From contig NZ_QPJK01000013.1 of assembly GCF_003337555.1 (NCBI RefSeq), positions 158,481 through 222,480 of the forward strand: a DNA stretch of 64,000 bases, read 5' to 3'. This DNA is from Pseudorhodoferax soli. Its GTDB lineage: Bacteria > Pseudomonadota > Gammaproteobacteria > Burkholderiales > Burkholderiaceae_C. Shown here in pieces: positions 25,865-34,731 of the stretch. Numbering within the stretch: position 1 is the stretch's first letter; each line of letters opens with the position of its first letter. Position numbers and translations under genes: made by a program. The notes below the pieces were generated by a model. It was not told the DNA's origin. It worked only from the letters and a program-made list of their open reading frames with translations, and ran no database searches.

Positions 25865-26593
25865 TCAGCGCCAGGCCGCCGCCAGCAGCGCCAGCCCCGA
25901 GAGCAGCAGCAGCGCGTCCAGCAGGCGCTGGAACAGCGTCCCCGGCAGGCGCAGCACGAAGGCCTTGCCGGCGAAGGTGCCGGCCATCAGCGCCGCGCCC
26001 ACGATGAGGCCCTTGGCCAGCACCTCCGGGGGCAGGCCGCCGAGCTGCGCGAAGGCCAGCGACTTGGCCACGTACAGCAGCAGTGCGCTGGCGGCTTCCG
26101 TGCCGATGAAGGCGCCCTTGACCAGGCCGTAGGCCGAGAAGGCCGGCACGCTGAGCGGCCCGGTCGACAGCACCAGCCCGGTCAGGTAGCCGATGAAGGC
26201 ACCGGCCACGGCCAGCTGCCACAGCTGCAGGCGCCACTGGCGCTGCTGCAGCCAGTGGCGCAGCGGCACCACGAGCAGGAAGAACAGGCCTAGCGCGATG
26301 TCGACGGCGTGCGCGGGCATGGCCCACAGCGTGCGCGCGCCGAGCGCTGCGGCCGGCGCGCCCGGCAGCGCGTAGGCGCAGACGGCCCGCCAATCCACCA
26401 GGCGCCACCAGGCCAGCACGCGTGCCGCATTGCCGACGACGGCGGCCACCGCCATGACGGGAACCGCCTGCTTGGGCCCGAAGGCGTGGACCAGCACCGG
26501 CAGCAGCATCACCGACGAGCCCGTGCCGATCACCCCGCTGACCGCACCCGCGAGCAGCCCCACCAGCAGCACCGCTGCGTAGCCTTCCAGCAT
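25865..26593 (-). CDS. TSUP (TauE/SafE) family permease
   Basis: A 242-residue inner-membrane protein with about seven to eight hydrophobic segments. It has the family repeat signature near the start (LLVGLLAGAVSGVIGTGSSV) and again in the second half (GAFIGYLTGLVLSTGPLSV). TSUP proteins move sulfite, sulfonates or other organosulfur and carboxylate anions. The start at 26593 has GGGAGG upstream, so the longer frame is not used. It is convergent with the Bug receptor gene. Given the sulfonate operon 4 kb away, sulfite or sulfoacetate export is possible, but the sequence alone does not fix the substrate. Confidence 0.88.
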   Translation of the reverse strand: MLEGYAAVLLVGLLAGAVSGVIGTGSSVMLLPVLVHAFGPKQAVPVMAVAAVVGNAARVLAWWRLVDWRAVCAYALPGAPAAALGARTLWAMPAHAVDIALGLFFLLVVPLRHWLQQRQWRLQLWQLAVAGAFIGYLTGLVLSTGPLSVPAFSAYGLVKGAFIGTEAASALLLYVAKSLAFAQLGGLPPEVLAKGLIVGAALMAGTFAGKAFVLRLPGTLFQRLLDALLLLSGLALLAAAWR

Positions 26594-26775
26594 CCTGTGC
26601 GCCTCCCTTGCCGGCGATTGTGGCGCGCGGGCGCCGGCAGCTTGCCCCCAGGTCCTGTGGACAACACTGTGAAGAACGGCTGGGCAGTGGGCGCAGGCCC
26701 AGCAACGGCGCGGCCTGCACACGGATTGCCCAATCGCTGGGCAGTGGCCCGCCGCCGGCCGGCGTTGGCGTGGCG

Positions 26776-27966
26776 CTAACGAGCGCCGACGTTGTCGCAG
26801 CGGGGCGGGTTGGGGCTGTCCACCACCCGCCCCTTGACCAGGAGAGGCGCGCTGGCGGCGCTTCTGTAGGCCAGTGCGGACGGGTGGAGCGTGGCACCGT
26901 CGGGCACCGCGCGGTCGATGCATTCGCTCAACGCATTGCCCGGTGCATCGGCCATGGACCAATGGGCCGGCTGCGCGGGCGCCGCGCCGGGGAAGTCCGC
27001 GATCGCTGCGCTCAGGTGCGGGCGCAGCAGCCCGACCATCCAGTTCAGCGCAGCGAGGTGCATCGTCGACACGGCATAGCCGCCCCCGACGTCCGAGTGC
27101 GCGCCCGCGAACCACTGTTCGTCGGTGCGGGTGAGGTGGCCCGCCACCGGCTGGCACAGGGCGATGGGGGCGAACTTGCTGCGCTTTTCGTCCAGCGCCA
27201 CGGCGTGGGCGATGTGCCTGATCAGCGGATACGAACCCACCTTGTACCGGTCGCCTTCGCGGCCGTCGGCCACCTCGCGGCAGTCCTTGTAGTCCTTGAA
27301 GGACGAGCCCGGCACCGTGTCCCACAGGCCCAGGAATTCGACGGGCGCCACGACGTTGGACATGCCCAGCCTGGACGCGACGACGCCGAGCAGGGGCGGC
27401 GTCTCGGGATGCGCCTGCATCGGGGCGCTGGTGGCGATGTCGTCGTACTGCTTGGTGAGTTCCAGAACCCTGTTGCCGCGGGTGCGCAACTGCGATGCGC
27501 TGTACTGGCCGGCGTTGCCGATCAGGCCCGCATAGGCGATGAGTCCGGCCAGCGCGCGCGCCTGGTGCGCGCCGCGGCTGAATCCGAAGATGAAGATCCG
27601 GTCGCCAGGGCGGTAGGTGCTGGACAGATAGGCGTAGCCCCGCAGGATCCGCGCCTCCATGCCCACACCCCAGGCGGCGCCCAGCAGCGGCGTCTCTGCG
27701 GAGCCGACGCCTTCGATGTAGATGGCGTGCCGCCCGGCGCGGCTGACCGCTTCGTACAGCCGCCACACGTTCGTGGCGCTCGAGGGGTCGTTGCGCGTGC
27801 CGTCCAGGAACACGAAGATGTCCCGCGGCGCGGCCGCATCCTCGGTGTCCGGTGTGCTGATCTTCTCCTGGACGGGTGGCAAGGCGCCGCAGCCTGCAGA
27901 CAGGGCCATCGACAGCGCGAGGCACACGGCGCCGAGAAGCTTCATCGGGGAATGGACCGTGCTCAT
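26776..27966 (-). CDS. DUF2235 (Tle1-like) alpha/beta hydrolase, predicted lipoprotein
   Basis: A 396-residue protein with a DUF2235 phospholipase-like domain. DIFVFLDGTRNDPSSATNVW (about 50-69), the nucleophile motif FIFGFSRGAHQARALAG (GxSxG), and VEFLGLWDTVPG and AGAHSDVGGGY blocks holding the catalytic Asp and His. Related Tle1 proteins are type VI secretion effectors without signal peptides; this one has a Sec signal and a lipobox-like LSAGC at about residue 26, so it should be anchored on an outer or periplasmic face. It overlaps the upstream lipase-like gene by 4 bp. Confidence 0.85.
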   Translation of the reverse strand: MSTVHSPMKLLGAVCLALSMALSAGCGALPPVQEKISTPDTEDAAAPRDIFVFLDGTRNDPSSATNVWRLYEAVSRAGRHAIYIEGVGSAETPLLGAAWGVGMEARILRGYAYLSSTYRPGDRIFIFGFSRGAHQARALAGLIAYAGLIGNAGQYSASQLRTRGNRVLELTKQYDDIATSAPMQAHPETPPLLGVVASRLGMSNVVAPVEFLGLWDTVPGSSFKDYKDCREVADGREGDRYKVGSYPLIRHIAHAVALDEKRSKFAPIALCQPVAGHLTRTDEQWFAGAHSDVGGGYAVSTMHLAALNWMVGLLRPHLSAAIADFPGAAPAQPAHWSMADAPGNALSECIDRAVPDGATLHPSALAYRSAASAPLLVKGRVVDSPNPPRCDNVGAR

Positions 27967-29390
27967 GGCTGAACTCCTGCAAGTTGGGAAGGCTGGGGGT
28001 GGCGCGCCGATGCGGCCAGGCCGCAGACCAGCGGCCCCATCTCATGCTGGCGCAGCGAATTGCCCACCTGGTAGTTGACCGCGTCGCAGGCCACCACCGG
28101 GCCGGTGCCGGCGGACCACATGGCACCGCGCGCACAGGGGAACAAGCCCGTCAGGATCTCCCCGCGTTCGTACAGCAGGAAGATGGCCGCATCGGTGTGC
28201 CCGGGCTCGGCCAGGCGGGCGATGTGCTTGCGCAGCGGTGCCGCCGTCGGGCGGGGATCTGCGTCGATGGTCCTGGGGCCGGCCTCTTCCGACGCCTTGT
28301 CCAGCCGGCGCAGCATCTCAGCGTTGTACGCGCCCTCGCTGTCGTCGCGGTTCGGATGGGCGGGCGCCCGGAGGTTGACCGGACGCCCGCTGTTGACGTT
28401 GGCCCGCTCGGAGACGGGAATGGTCGAGGCGCCATTGACCGGTGAGGGATTGAAGCCCACCACGCGGGTGATCTGCGGGTTGGTCAGGTAGGCGTACTGC
28501 GCCAGGCCGCCGCCCAGCGAATGGCCGACGGCGGTGATGAGGACCTTGTCGTCCGGCTTGCCGAGGATCCTGGCCTTGAGCCTGTGGGTGAAGACGATCT
28601 GCTGGATGATGTCCTCGGTCGACTTGCGCGCCTGCAGATAGTGGTCGTAGATGAACGGCGTCACGATCGAGACGCCACGCAGGTTCGACAGCCAGCCGCC
28701 CGAGCCGGCGGTTCCACGGAAGACGATGGCGTACTCCGTGATGGGTGCATCCTTTTCCGTCAGCCGAGTCCGGTACCAGACGTCGATCTTCAGATGCGGC
28801 ACGAAGACGGCCCAACTCCTGGCGCGGGCGTACTTCTGCAGCTCCGGCACATACCGCCATTGCATCTCGGGCGCTGGGGCGTACAGCGCGGGCGCCACAT
28901 CCTTCAGGCCGCAGTCGCGGCCGGCCTGTCGGCTCCGCGGCTCGGTGTTGCCTCCATGCCGGCGCCGTGCCTCCGCGCAGCCCATGGTCTGGATGTCCTG
29001 CACCAGCGAGGCGAGGTCTTCCTCCTGGTGCAGCAGCTCGACCGAGGTCGGGTCCGCGTCCCGGCAGCCGTCCGAGATGGCCTTCAGATAGCCCGCCAGC
29101 AGGTTGGCGGCATAGGCGTCCGTCCCGAAGTTCTTGATCTTCTCGGCCACCTCGGCATCCTGGGCGATCAGCGGGGAACTCAGCGAGCGCACCACCTGCA
29201 TCTGCAGCTCCATCTCCGAGGTGTAGACATCGGCCGCGAGCACCGCGTACTGGAGATAGAAGGCGGCGGTCGCCTGTTCCTCGGCGGTGGCAGGCCGGCT
29301 CTGCGGCGCGGGCGGCGGCGCGGTGTCCATGCTGGCGCAGGCACCGAGCAGCAGGGTGATTCCCAGAAGCACTGCGTTGGCGTGTTGCAT
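27963..29390 (-). CDS. Lipase class 3-like lipoprotein
   Basis: A 475-residue predicted lipoprotein; I chose the start at 29390 because it gives the signal MQHANAVLLGITLLLGAC with a canonical LGAC lipobox. The hydrolase core contains EYAIVFRGTAGSGGWLSNLR and the nucleophile motif ITAVGHSLGGGLAQYAYL, typical of lipase-3/Mbeg1-like enzymes, with downstream VVGFNPSPVNG. A roughly 100-residue helical insert separates the N-terminus from the core. The stop overlaps the start of the DUF2235 gene, so the two secreted hydrolases are made together. Possible roles are lipid scavenging or attack on other cells; neither is shown. Confidence 0.82.
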   Translation of the reverse strand: MQHANAVLLGITLLLGACASMDTAPPPAPQSRPATAEEQATAAFYLQYAVLAADVYTSEMELQMQVVRSLSSPLIAQDAEVAEKIKNFGTDAYAANLLAGYLKAISDGCRDADPTSVELLHQEEDLASLVQDIQTMGCAEARRRHGGNTEPRSRQAGRDCGLKDVAPALYAPAPEMQWRYVPELQKYARARSWAVFVPHLKIDVWYRTRLTEKDAPITEYAIVFRGTAGSGGWLSNLRGVSIVTPFIYDHYLQARKSTEDIIQQIVFTHRLKARILGKPDDKVLITAVGHSLGGGLAQYAYLTNPQITRVVGFNPSPVNGASTIPVSERANVNSGRPVNLRAPAHPNRDDSEGAYNAEMLRRLDKASEEAGPRTIDADPRPTAAPLRKHIARLAEPGHTDAAIFLLYERGEILTGLFPCARGAMWSAGTGPVVACDAVNYQVGNSLRQHEMGPLVCGLAASARHPQPSQLAGVQP

Positions 29391-29511
29391 TGCGACTCCC
29401 CAGGCCCCGGCCGATGTGCGGGGCGGCGGGTGGATGCTAGGACGGGGTGGGGCCGCCGCACATCCCCCATTCACGTGACGGCGCGTCGCATGGCGTGCTT
29501 GCTCGGAAAAC

Positions 29512-29540
29512 GCATAAGCACGCACACATTGATTCGTTCT
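29512..29540 (+). promoter_or_regulatory. Shared motif GCATAAGCA...TTCGTTCT upstream of the ssu operon
   Basis: GCATAAGCA (29512-29520) and TTCGTTCT (29533-29540) lie 56-84 bp before the first gene of the sulfonate operon. The same two words occur before the sulfite dehydrogenase gene at 43384-43416, ending 55 bp before that start codon. LysR-type sulfur regulators CysB and SsuR bind upstream of such operons in related bacteria, so this is a candidate site. The words are seen directly; the regulator is inferred. Confidence 0.5.
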
Positions 29541-29595
29541 CATGAGGGACCGGGCTTCGGACACTGGCGGCACCAACCCTGCCGGAGACCCGTCC

Positions 29596-29949
29596 ATGCT
29601 GCCCCAAGCCGCTGCGCCTGCCCAAGCGCCGACCCCTGAAGCCCCGTTCTGGCGCAGCGCACTGCGCCATTTCGGCGCGGCCCTGCTGGCCGTGGCCGCC
29701 ATCGCGCTGGCCGTGGGCCTGCTGTCCATGCCCGTCAAGGCCCAGGCGCGTGCCGAGCGCATCGCGACGCTGCAGGGCCTGCCCGCAGAAGGGGGCGAAC
29801 CCGCACTGCGCCGCGACGGGATCAACGCCCAGCCCATCGCCCGTGGCTGGGCGGCCGGTCCGCAGGGGATCGCCGACAGCTTGCACGCGCCCGAGCCGGC
29901 TCGCCAGCCCTTCCGGGTGGGCCAGGCCGCGGCGTTCGCCCAGGATTGA
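29596..29949 (+). CDS. Small predicted membrane protein leading the ssu operon
   Basis: A 117-residue protein of unknown function. A Pro/Ala-rich N-terminus is followed by one membrane helix (FGAALLAVAAIALAVGLLSMP, about 29-49) and a soluble C-terminal part ending RVGQAAAFAQD. I prefer the ATG at 29596 because GGAG lies 9 bp before it; an upstream ATG at 29542 sits directly after the shared regulatory motif and has no ribosome site. The gene is 19 bp upstream of the sulfonate receptor gene, so it belongs to the operon by position. I do not recognise a family. Confidence 0.6.
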   Translation: MLPQAAAPAQAPTPEAPFWRSALRHFGAALLAVAAIALAVGLLSMPVKAQARAERIATLQGLPAEGGEPALRRDGINAQPIARGWAAGPQGIADSLHAPEPARQPFRVGQAAAFAQD

Positions 29950-29968
29950 TTGTTCAGAGACACAAGAC

Positions 29969-30931
29969 ATGACCACCACCATCTCCCTTCCGCGCCGCCG
30001 CCTGGTGCAGGCCACGGCCGCCGCCATCGCCTTGCCAACCTTCGGCGCCTTCGCGCGGGCACCGCAGCGCAGCCTGCGCATCGGCCACCAGAAGGGCGTG
30101 CTCAGCGTTCTCAAGGGCCGCGGCACGCTGGACAAGCGGCTGGCGCCGCTCGGCTTGGCCGTCCAGTGGACCGAGTTCACGGCCGGCCCGGTGCAGCTGG
30201 AAGCGCTCAACGTCGGCTCCATCGACTTCGGCGACGTGGGCGAAGCGCCGCCCATCTTCGCCCAGGCCGCCGGCGCGCCGCTGGCCTACGTGGCCGCCAC
30301 CGTGCACCGGCCGGCGTCCGAGGCCGTGCTGGTGCCGGCGCAGTCGGCCATCAAGAGCGTGGCCGATCTCAAGGGCAAGAAGATCGCGCTGAACAAGGGC
30401 AGCAACGTCCACTACTTCATCGTCAAGCTGTTCGAAAAGCACGGCCTGGCGTACAGCGACCTGAACCTGGTCTTCCTGGCGCCGGCCGATGCGCGCGCGG
30501 CCTTCGAGAAGGGCTCGATCGACGCCTGGGTGATCTGGGACCCGTTCCTCGCTGCCGCCGAGAAGACACTGGGTGGGCGCGTGCTGGCCGATGCGCAGGG
30601 CGTGGTGGGCAACCGTGCCTACTACTTCTCCTCGCTGGACTACGCGGCCAGGAACGCCGACGTGCTGGCCGCCGTGGTCGCGGAGATCGACGCGCTGGAC
30701 CGCTGGGCGGAGGCCAACAACAACGCCTTCGCGGGCGAACTGGCCGCGCTGCTGGGCCTGCCCAAGCCGGTGCTGGAGCTGTCCGTCGGCCGCAGCCGCT
30801 ACGGCACCACGCCGATCACGCGCGCCATCCTCGCCGAGCAGCAGCAGATCGCCGACACCTTCTACGGACTCAAGCTCATCCCCAAGCCCATCAAGGTGCT
30901 CGAGGCCGCAGCGCCCGGCATCGCCGCCTGA
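29969..30931 (+). CDS. ssuA: Aliphatic sulfonate ABC transporter substrate-binding protein
   Basis: A 320-residue periplasmic receptor. It has a Tat/Sec-like signal (PRRRLVQATAAAIALPTFGAF) and then the NMT1/SsuA fold: LRIGHQKGVLSVLKGRGTLD, LEALNVGSIDFGDVGEAPPI, SVADLKGKKIALNKGSNVHY and DAWVIWDPFLAAAEK. The C-terminus LKLIPKPIKV is also typical of SsuA. It delivers alkanesulfonates to SsuBC when sulfate is scarce. Operon order here is small membrane protein, A, D, C, B, then a TOBE protein. It starts 20 bp after the small membrane protein gene. Confidence 0.93.
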   Translation: MTTTISLPRRRLVQATAAAIALPTFGAFARAPQRSLRIGHQKGVLSVLKGRGTLDKRLAPLGLAVQWTEFTAGPVQLEALNVGSIDFGDVGEAPPIFAQAAGAPLAYVAATVHRPASEAVLVPAQSAIKSVADLKGKKIALNKGSNVHYFIVKLFEKHGLAYSDLNLVFLAPADARAAFEKGSIDAWVIWDPFLAAAEKTLGGRVLADAQGVVGNRAYYFSSLDYAARNADVLAAVVAEIDALDRWAEANNNAFAGELAALLGLPKPVLELSVGRSRYGTTPITRAILAEQQQIADTFYGLKLIPKPIKVLEAAAPGIAA

Positions 30932-30937
30932 TCGACC

Positions 30938-32125
30938 ATGCAAGTCTTCTGGTTCCTCCCCACCCACGGCGACAGCCGCTACCTCGGCACCGCCGAGGGC
31001 GCGCGCCAGGTCGATCTGTCCTATCTGCAGCAGGTGGCCGGTGCGGCCGACCGCCTGGGCTACGAGGGCGTGCTGATCCCCACGGGCCGCTCGTGCGAAG
31101 ACCCCTGGGTGATCGCATCCAGCCTGGTCGGCGCGACGCAGCGCCTGAAGTTCCTCGTCGCCGTGCGGCCCGGCCTGCATCAGCCGGCCCTGGCCGCGCG
31201 CATGGCCGCGACCTTCGACCGGCTCTCGGGCGGGCGCCTGCTGGTCAACCTCGTCACCGGTGGCGACCAGGGCGAACTGGAGGGCGATGGCGTGTTCCAG
31301 GACCACGCATCGCGCTACGCGCAGTCGGCCGAGTTCATCCGCATCTGGCGCGAGATCCTGGCGCGCAGCCATGGCACGGAAAGCTACGACTTCGCGGGCA
31401 AGCACCTGAGCGTCAAGGGCGCGCGGCTGCTGTACCCGCCGGTGCAGAAGCCGCACCCGCCGGTGTGGTTCGGGGGCTCCTCTGCGGCCGCGCAAGACCT
31501 GGCGGCCGAGCAGGTCGAGGCCTACCTGACCTGGGGCGAGCCGCCGGCCGACGTGGCCGCCAAGATCGATGCGGTACGCACGCGCGCCGTCCGGCAGGGC
31601 CGCCAGCTCCAGTTCGGCATCCGCCTGCACGTGATCGTGCGCGAGACCGAGGACGAAGCCTGGCGCGCGGCCGACGCGCTGATCAGCCGGCTCGATGACG
31701 CCACCGTGGACCGCGCCCAGGCGGTGTTCGCCAAGATGGATTCCGTGGGCCAGCAGCGCATGGCCGCGCTGCACGCGCAGGCGCGCGCCAAGGGCGGTGC
31801 CTCCAGCCGATCGCGCGCAGCGCTGGAGATCAGCCCCAACCTGTGGGCCGGCATCGGCCTGGTGCGCGGCGGTGCGGGCACCGCCCTGGTGGGCAGCCCC
31901 GCGACCGTGGCCGCGCGCATGCAGGAGTACGCCGACCTGGGCATCGACACCTTCATCCTCTCGGGCTATCCGCACCTGGAGGAGGCCTACCGCTTCGCCG
32001 AACTGGTGTTCCCGCTGCTGCCGCTCCGGCTGCGCGAGCGCCTGTCCGGCGGCAACGTGACGGGGCCATTCGGCGAGGTCGTGGCCAACCTGGATGCGCC
32101 GGTGCGGCTCGCGTCCCAGAGCTAG
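30938..32125 (+). CDS. ssuD: FMNH2-dependent alkanesulfonate monooxygenase
   Basis: A 395-residue bacterial-luciferase-like enzyme that cleaves alkanesulfonates into aldehyde and sulfite with reduced flavin and oxygen. Signatures are [18 protein letters not shown] at the start, [57 protein letters not shown] and [19 protein letters not shown]. Length is close to E. coli SsuD (381). No flavin reductase SsuE is encoded in the operon, so reduced FMN must come from elsewhere. Starts 6 bp after ssuA. Confidence 0.95.
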   Translation: MQVFWFLPTHGDSRYLGTAEGARQVDLSYLQQVAGAADRLGYEGVLIPTGRSCEDPWVIASSLVGATQRLKFLVAVRPGLHQPALAARMAATFDRLSGGRLLVNLVTGGDQGELEGDGVFQDHASRYAQSAEFIRIWREILARSHGTESYDFAGKHLSVKGARLLYPPVQKPHPPVWFGGSSAAAQDLAAEQVEAYLTWGEPPADVAAKIDAVRTRAVRQGRQLQFGIRLHVIVRETEDEAWRAADALISRLDDATVDRAQAVFAKMDSVGQQRMAALHAQARAKGGASSRSRAALEISPNLWAGIGLVRGGAGTALVGSPATVAARMQEYADLGIDTFILSGYPHLEEAYRFAELVFPLLPLRLRERLSGGNVTGPFGEVVANLDAPVRLASQS

Positions 32126-32135
32126 GGAACGGCAC

Positions 32136-32999
32136 ATGAGCACCCTGATTTCCGAGATCCGCGAGCCGCAAGTCACCCCGGTTCCCGACGTGGCCGATGC
32201 GCCCGACCGCACCGAGGCACCGGCCTGGCTGGCCGTCTTCGCGCGCCAGTTGCTGCCCTGGCTCGTGCCCGTGGCACTGGTGGTGGCCTGGCAGGCCGCC
32301 TCCAGCCTGGGCTGGCTGTCCACGCGCGTGCTGCCCGCGCCCATCGACGTGGTCACGGCCGCCTGGACGCTGACCGCCTCGGGCGAACTCTGGACCCATG
32401 TGAAGGTGAGTGCCGGCCGCGCGCTGGCGGGACTGGCCATCGGCGGCGGCCTGGGCCTGCTGCTCGGCCTGCTGACGGGCTCGGTCAAGTTCTTCGAGAC
32501 CCTGCTCGACTCCACCATCCAGATGGTGCGCAACATCCCCGCGCTGGCGCTGATCCCGCTCGTGATCCTGTGGTTCGGCATCGACGAGACGGCCAAGCTG
32601 TTCCTGATCGCGGTGTCGGTGTTCTTCCCGATCTACCTGAACACCTTCCACGGCATCCGCAACGTCGACCCGCAGCTGATCGAGATGGGCCGCACCTACG
32701 GGCTGTCGCGCTGGCAGCTCTACAGGGAGGTGATCCTGCCCGGCGCGGTCTCGTCCATCCTCGTCGGCCTGCGCTTCTCGCTGGGCCTGATGTGGGTGAT
32801 CCTGATCGTGGCCGAGACCATTTCGGCCCAGGCCGGCATCGGCTACCTGACCATGAACGCCCGCGAGTTCCTGCAGACCGACGTGGTGCTGGTCGGCATC
32901 CTCCTCTACGCGCTGCTCGGCAAGCTGGCCGACCTGCTGGCGCGCGCCCTCGAGCACTGGTGGCTGCGCTGGCACCCGGGATACGGGAGCGCCACATGA
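32136..32999 (+). CDS. ssuC: Aliphatic sulfonate ABC transporter permease
   Basis: A 287-residue inner-membrane permease with about six hydrophobic segments after a 30-residue soluble start, and the BPD-transport EAA-type loop [20 protein letters not shown] (about 188-207). The ending [14 protein letters not shown] is typical for SsuC. It starts 10 bp after ssuD and overlaps ssuB by 4 bp (ATGA). Confidence 0.94.
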   Translation: MSTLISEIREPQVTPVPDVADAPDRTEAPAWLAVFARQLLPWLVPVALVVAWQAASSLGWLSTRVLPAPIDVVTAAWTLTASGELWTHVKVSAGRALAGLAIGGGLGLLLGLLTGSVKFFETLLDSTIQMVRNIPALALIPLVILWFGIDETAKLFLIAVSVFFPIYLNTFHGIRNVDPQLIEMGRTYGLSRWQLYREVILPGAVSSILVGLRFSLGLMWVILIVAETISAQAGIGYLTMNAREFLQTDVVLVGILLYALLGKLADLLARALEHWWLRWHPGYGSAT

Positions 33000-33784
33000 G
33001 CGAAGGCGGCGGCGTGCGCCTGCAGGCGCGCAATCTCAGCAAGCGCTACGGCGCGCGCACCGTGCTGCAGCACACGCAGCTGGACATCGCGCCGGGCGAG
33101 TTCATCGCCATCGTCGGCCGCAGCGGCTGCGGCAAGAGCACCTTGCTGCGCCTTGTTGCCGGCCTTGAGGCGGCGAGCGGCGGCAGCCTGCAGGTCGACG
33201 GCCAGGCCATAGCCGGCCTGAACCCGCAGACCCGCATCATGTTCCAGGAGGCGCGCTTGCTGCCCTGGAAACGCGTGCTGGGCAACGTGCTGCTGTGCCT
33301 GCCCGAAGCGGCCCGCCCGCGTGGCGAGGAGGTGCTGGCCCAGGTCGGTCTGGCCGAGCGTGCACGCGAATGGCCGGCCCGCCTGTCCGGCGGCCAGCGC
33401 CAGCGCGTGGCCTTGGCGCGCGCGCTGGTGCACCGCCCGCAACTGCTGCTGCTCGACGAGCCGCTGGGCGCGCTGGACGCGCTCACGCGCATCGAGATGC
33501 ACCGCCTCATCGAAGGCCTGTGGCAGCGCCACCGCTTCACCGCGCTCTTGGTCACGCACGACGTGCAGGAGGCCGTGGCCCTTGCCGACCGCGTGGTGCT
33601 GATCGAAGACGGCCGCATCGCGCTGGACCAGCGCATCGACTTGGCGCGCCCACGCTCGCAGGGCGACGCGGCCTTCGCGGCCATCGAGAAACGCATCCTC
33701 GACCGCGTGCTGCAAAAGCCCGGCATCGAGCAACCCGAACCCGACCGCCTGCACCCCGCGCATGCCCTGCGCTGGGCGGTCTGA
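32996..33784 (+). CDS. ssuB: Aliphatic sulfonate ABC transporter ATP-binding protein
   Basis: A 262-residue ATPase. Walker [10 protein letters not shown] (about 42-50), Q-loop [16 protein letters not shown], signature [16 protein letters not shown], Walker [15 protein letters not shown], and switch His in [13 protein letters not shown]. Drives sulfonate uptake through SsuC. Its start overlaps the ssuC stop. The following TOBE gene begins 27 bp later. Confidence 0.95.
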   Translation: MSEGGGVRLQARNLSKRYGARTVLQHTQLDIAPGEFIAIVGRSGCGKSTLLRLVAGLEAASGGSLQVDGQAIAGLNPQTRIMFQEARLLPWKRVLGNVLLCLPEAARPRGEEVLAQVGLAERAREWPARLSGGQRQRVALARALVHRPQLLLLDEPLGALDALTRIEMHRLIEGLWQRHRFTALLVTHDVQEAVALADRVVLIEDGRIALDQRIDLARPRSQGDAAFAAIEKRILDRVLQKPGIEQPEPDRLHPAHALRWAV

Positions 33785-33811
33785 TCCTTCACCACCACAG
33801 GGAGTTAGTCC

Positions 33812-34027
33812 ATGAGCATCCAAGCCATCAACGTGCGCAACCAGTTCCGCGGCAAGGTCAAGGAGATCATCCGCGGCGACGTCGTCTCCGAGGTCGATGT
33901 CGAAACGCCCTGGGGCATCGTCACCTCCGTCATCACCACGCGCTCGGTCGACGAGCTCGCGCTCAAGCCGGGCTCGGATGTGGTCGCGCTGGTCAAGTCG
34001 ACGGAGGTGTCGATCGCGAAGCTGTGA
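33812..34027 (+). CDS. Mop/TOBE-domain molybdopterin- or oxyanion-binding protein
   Basis: A 71-residue single Mop domain: MSIQAINVRNQFRGKVKEII, VDVETPWGIVTSVITTRSV, GSDVVALVKSTEVSIAKL. Free-standing Mop proteins (molbindin-like) oligomerise and bind molybdate or related oxyanions, and they are commonly found at the end of ssu operons in beta-proteobacteria. AGGGAGT lies before the ATG. Its 3' end overlaps the convergent HepT-like gene by 35 bp, an unusually tight antisense junction. Confidence 0.9.
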   Translation: MSIQAINVRNQFRGKVKEIIRGDVVSEVDVETPWGIVTSVITTRSVDELALKPGSDVVALVKSTEVSIAKL

Positions 34028-34367
34028 TGCGGGCGGTCAGCAGACGCGCCAGGTCGGATTGCAACGCATCCAGATCGTCCACCACGGTGGCGTAGAGGAC
34101 TTCGTCGTCCACGGCGTCGTAGCCGTGGATCACGCGGTTGCGCAAGGCGATGGCGAGTTTCAGGTCGGTGATGGCGCCGGCGGTGTCTGGCTCCAGCTTG
34201 GCCAGGCGTGAGCATGCCTCTCCGAGAATCTCCAGCTGGCGTTCGACGGCCGAGCGCCGCATCTTGTCGGCCAGGTAGCCCTGCAGCGAGATCCCTGCGA
34301 CGAACTCCTGCGCTGCGGCAATGGCGCCGAGCGCATCAACCAGTAGCTTGGGAAGCCTGTCGGTCAT
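33993..34367 (-). CDS. hepT: HepT-like ribonuclease toxin
   Basis: A 124-residue HEPN-fold protein. It carries the RX4HXY motif of HepT: R76-NRVI-H81-G-Y83 (ALRNRVIHGYDAVDD). In characterised HepT/MntA systems HepT is an RNase toxin and the tyrosine of this motif is adenylylated by MntA to neutralise it. The start overlaps the end of the nucleotidyltransferase gene by 32 bp, so the order is antitoxin then toxin. Its last 35 bp overlap the convergent TOBE gene. Confidence 0.88.
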   Translation of the reverse strand: MTDRLPKLLVDALGAIAAAQEFVAGISLQGYLADKMRRSAVERQLEILGEACSRLAKLEPDTAGAITDLKLAIALRNRVIHGYDAVDDEVLYATVVDDLDALQSDLARLLTARITASRSTPPST

Positions 34368-34674
34368 AGACCACGGTCCGGCTGCGGTTGACCGCTTCCA
34401 GGAAATACGGGTTCCGGATGTAGCGTGGGTTCACCAGGTCCACCGGGCGTCCCAGCAATGCCTCCAATGCATCGGCCAGTTCGGTCCAGCGGCGTGCCAG
34501 CGAGCCAGGCGCCTGCGCATCCAGTTCCACGAGGAAGTCGTAGTCGCTGGTGGTCGGCTGGAAATCGGGTGTGGTCGCCGAACCGAAGAGTTCCAGGTGC
34601 GCCACGCCGTATCGCTTGCACAGGGCAGCGATTTCGGGGAGTCGGCGGGCAAGCGACGCATGCATCGAAAACAT
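34336..34674 (-). CDS. mntA: MntA-like minimal nucleotidyltransferase antitoxin
   Basis: A 112-residue nucleotidyltransferase. The catalytic motif is G31-S32, then 11 residues, then D44-Y-D46 (FGSATTPDFQPTTSDYDFLV). The spacing is one residue longer than the common GSX10DXD pattern, but this matches the ATSDLDFLVE-type subgroup as I know it. It should adenylylate and silence the HepT toxin encoded downstream and overlapping. The start may be the first Met (34674) or Met4 (34665). Divergent from the RpiR regulator 57 bp away. Confidence 0.87.
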   Translation of the reverse strand: MFSMHASLARRLPEIAALCKRYGVAHLELFGSATTPDFQPTTSDYDFLVELDAQAPGSLARRWTELADALEALLGRPVDLVNPRYIRNPYFLEAVNRSRTVVYDRQASQATG

Positions 34675-34731
34675 TATGGGTCAGGCATCGATGGGCCTGT
34701 CGATCGCCTTGGCTTAGCATCGCCAGCGCCC

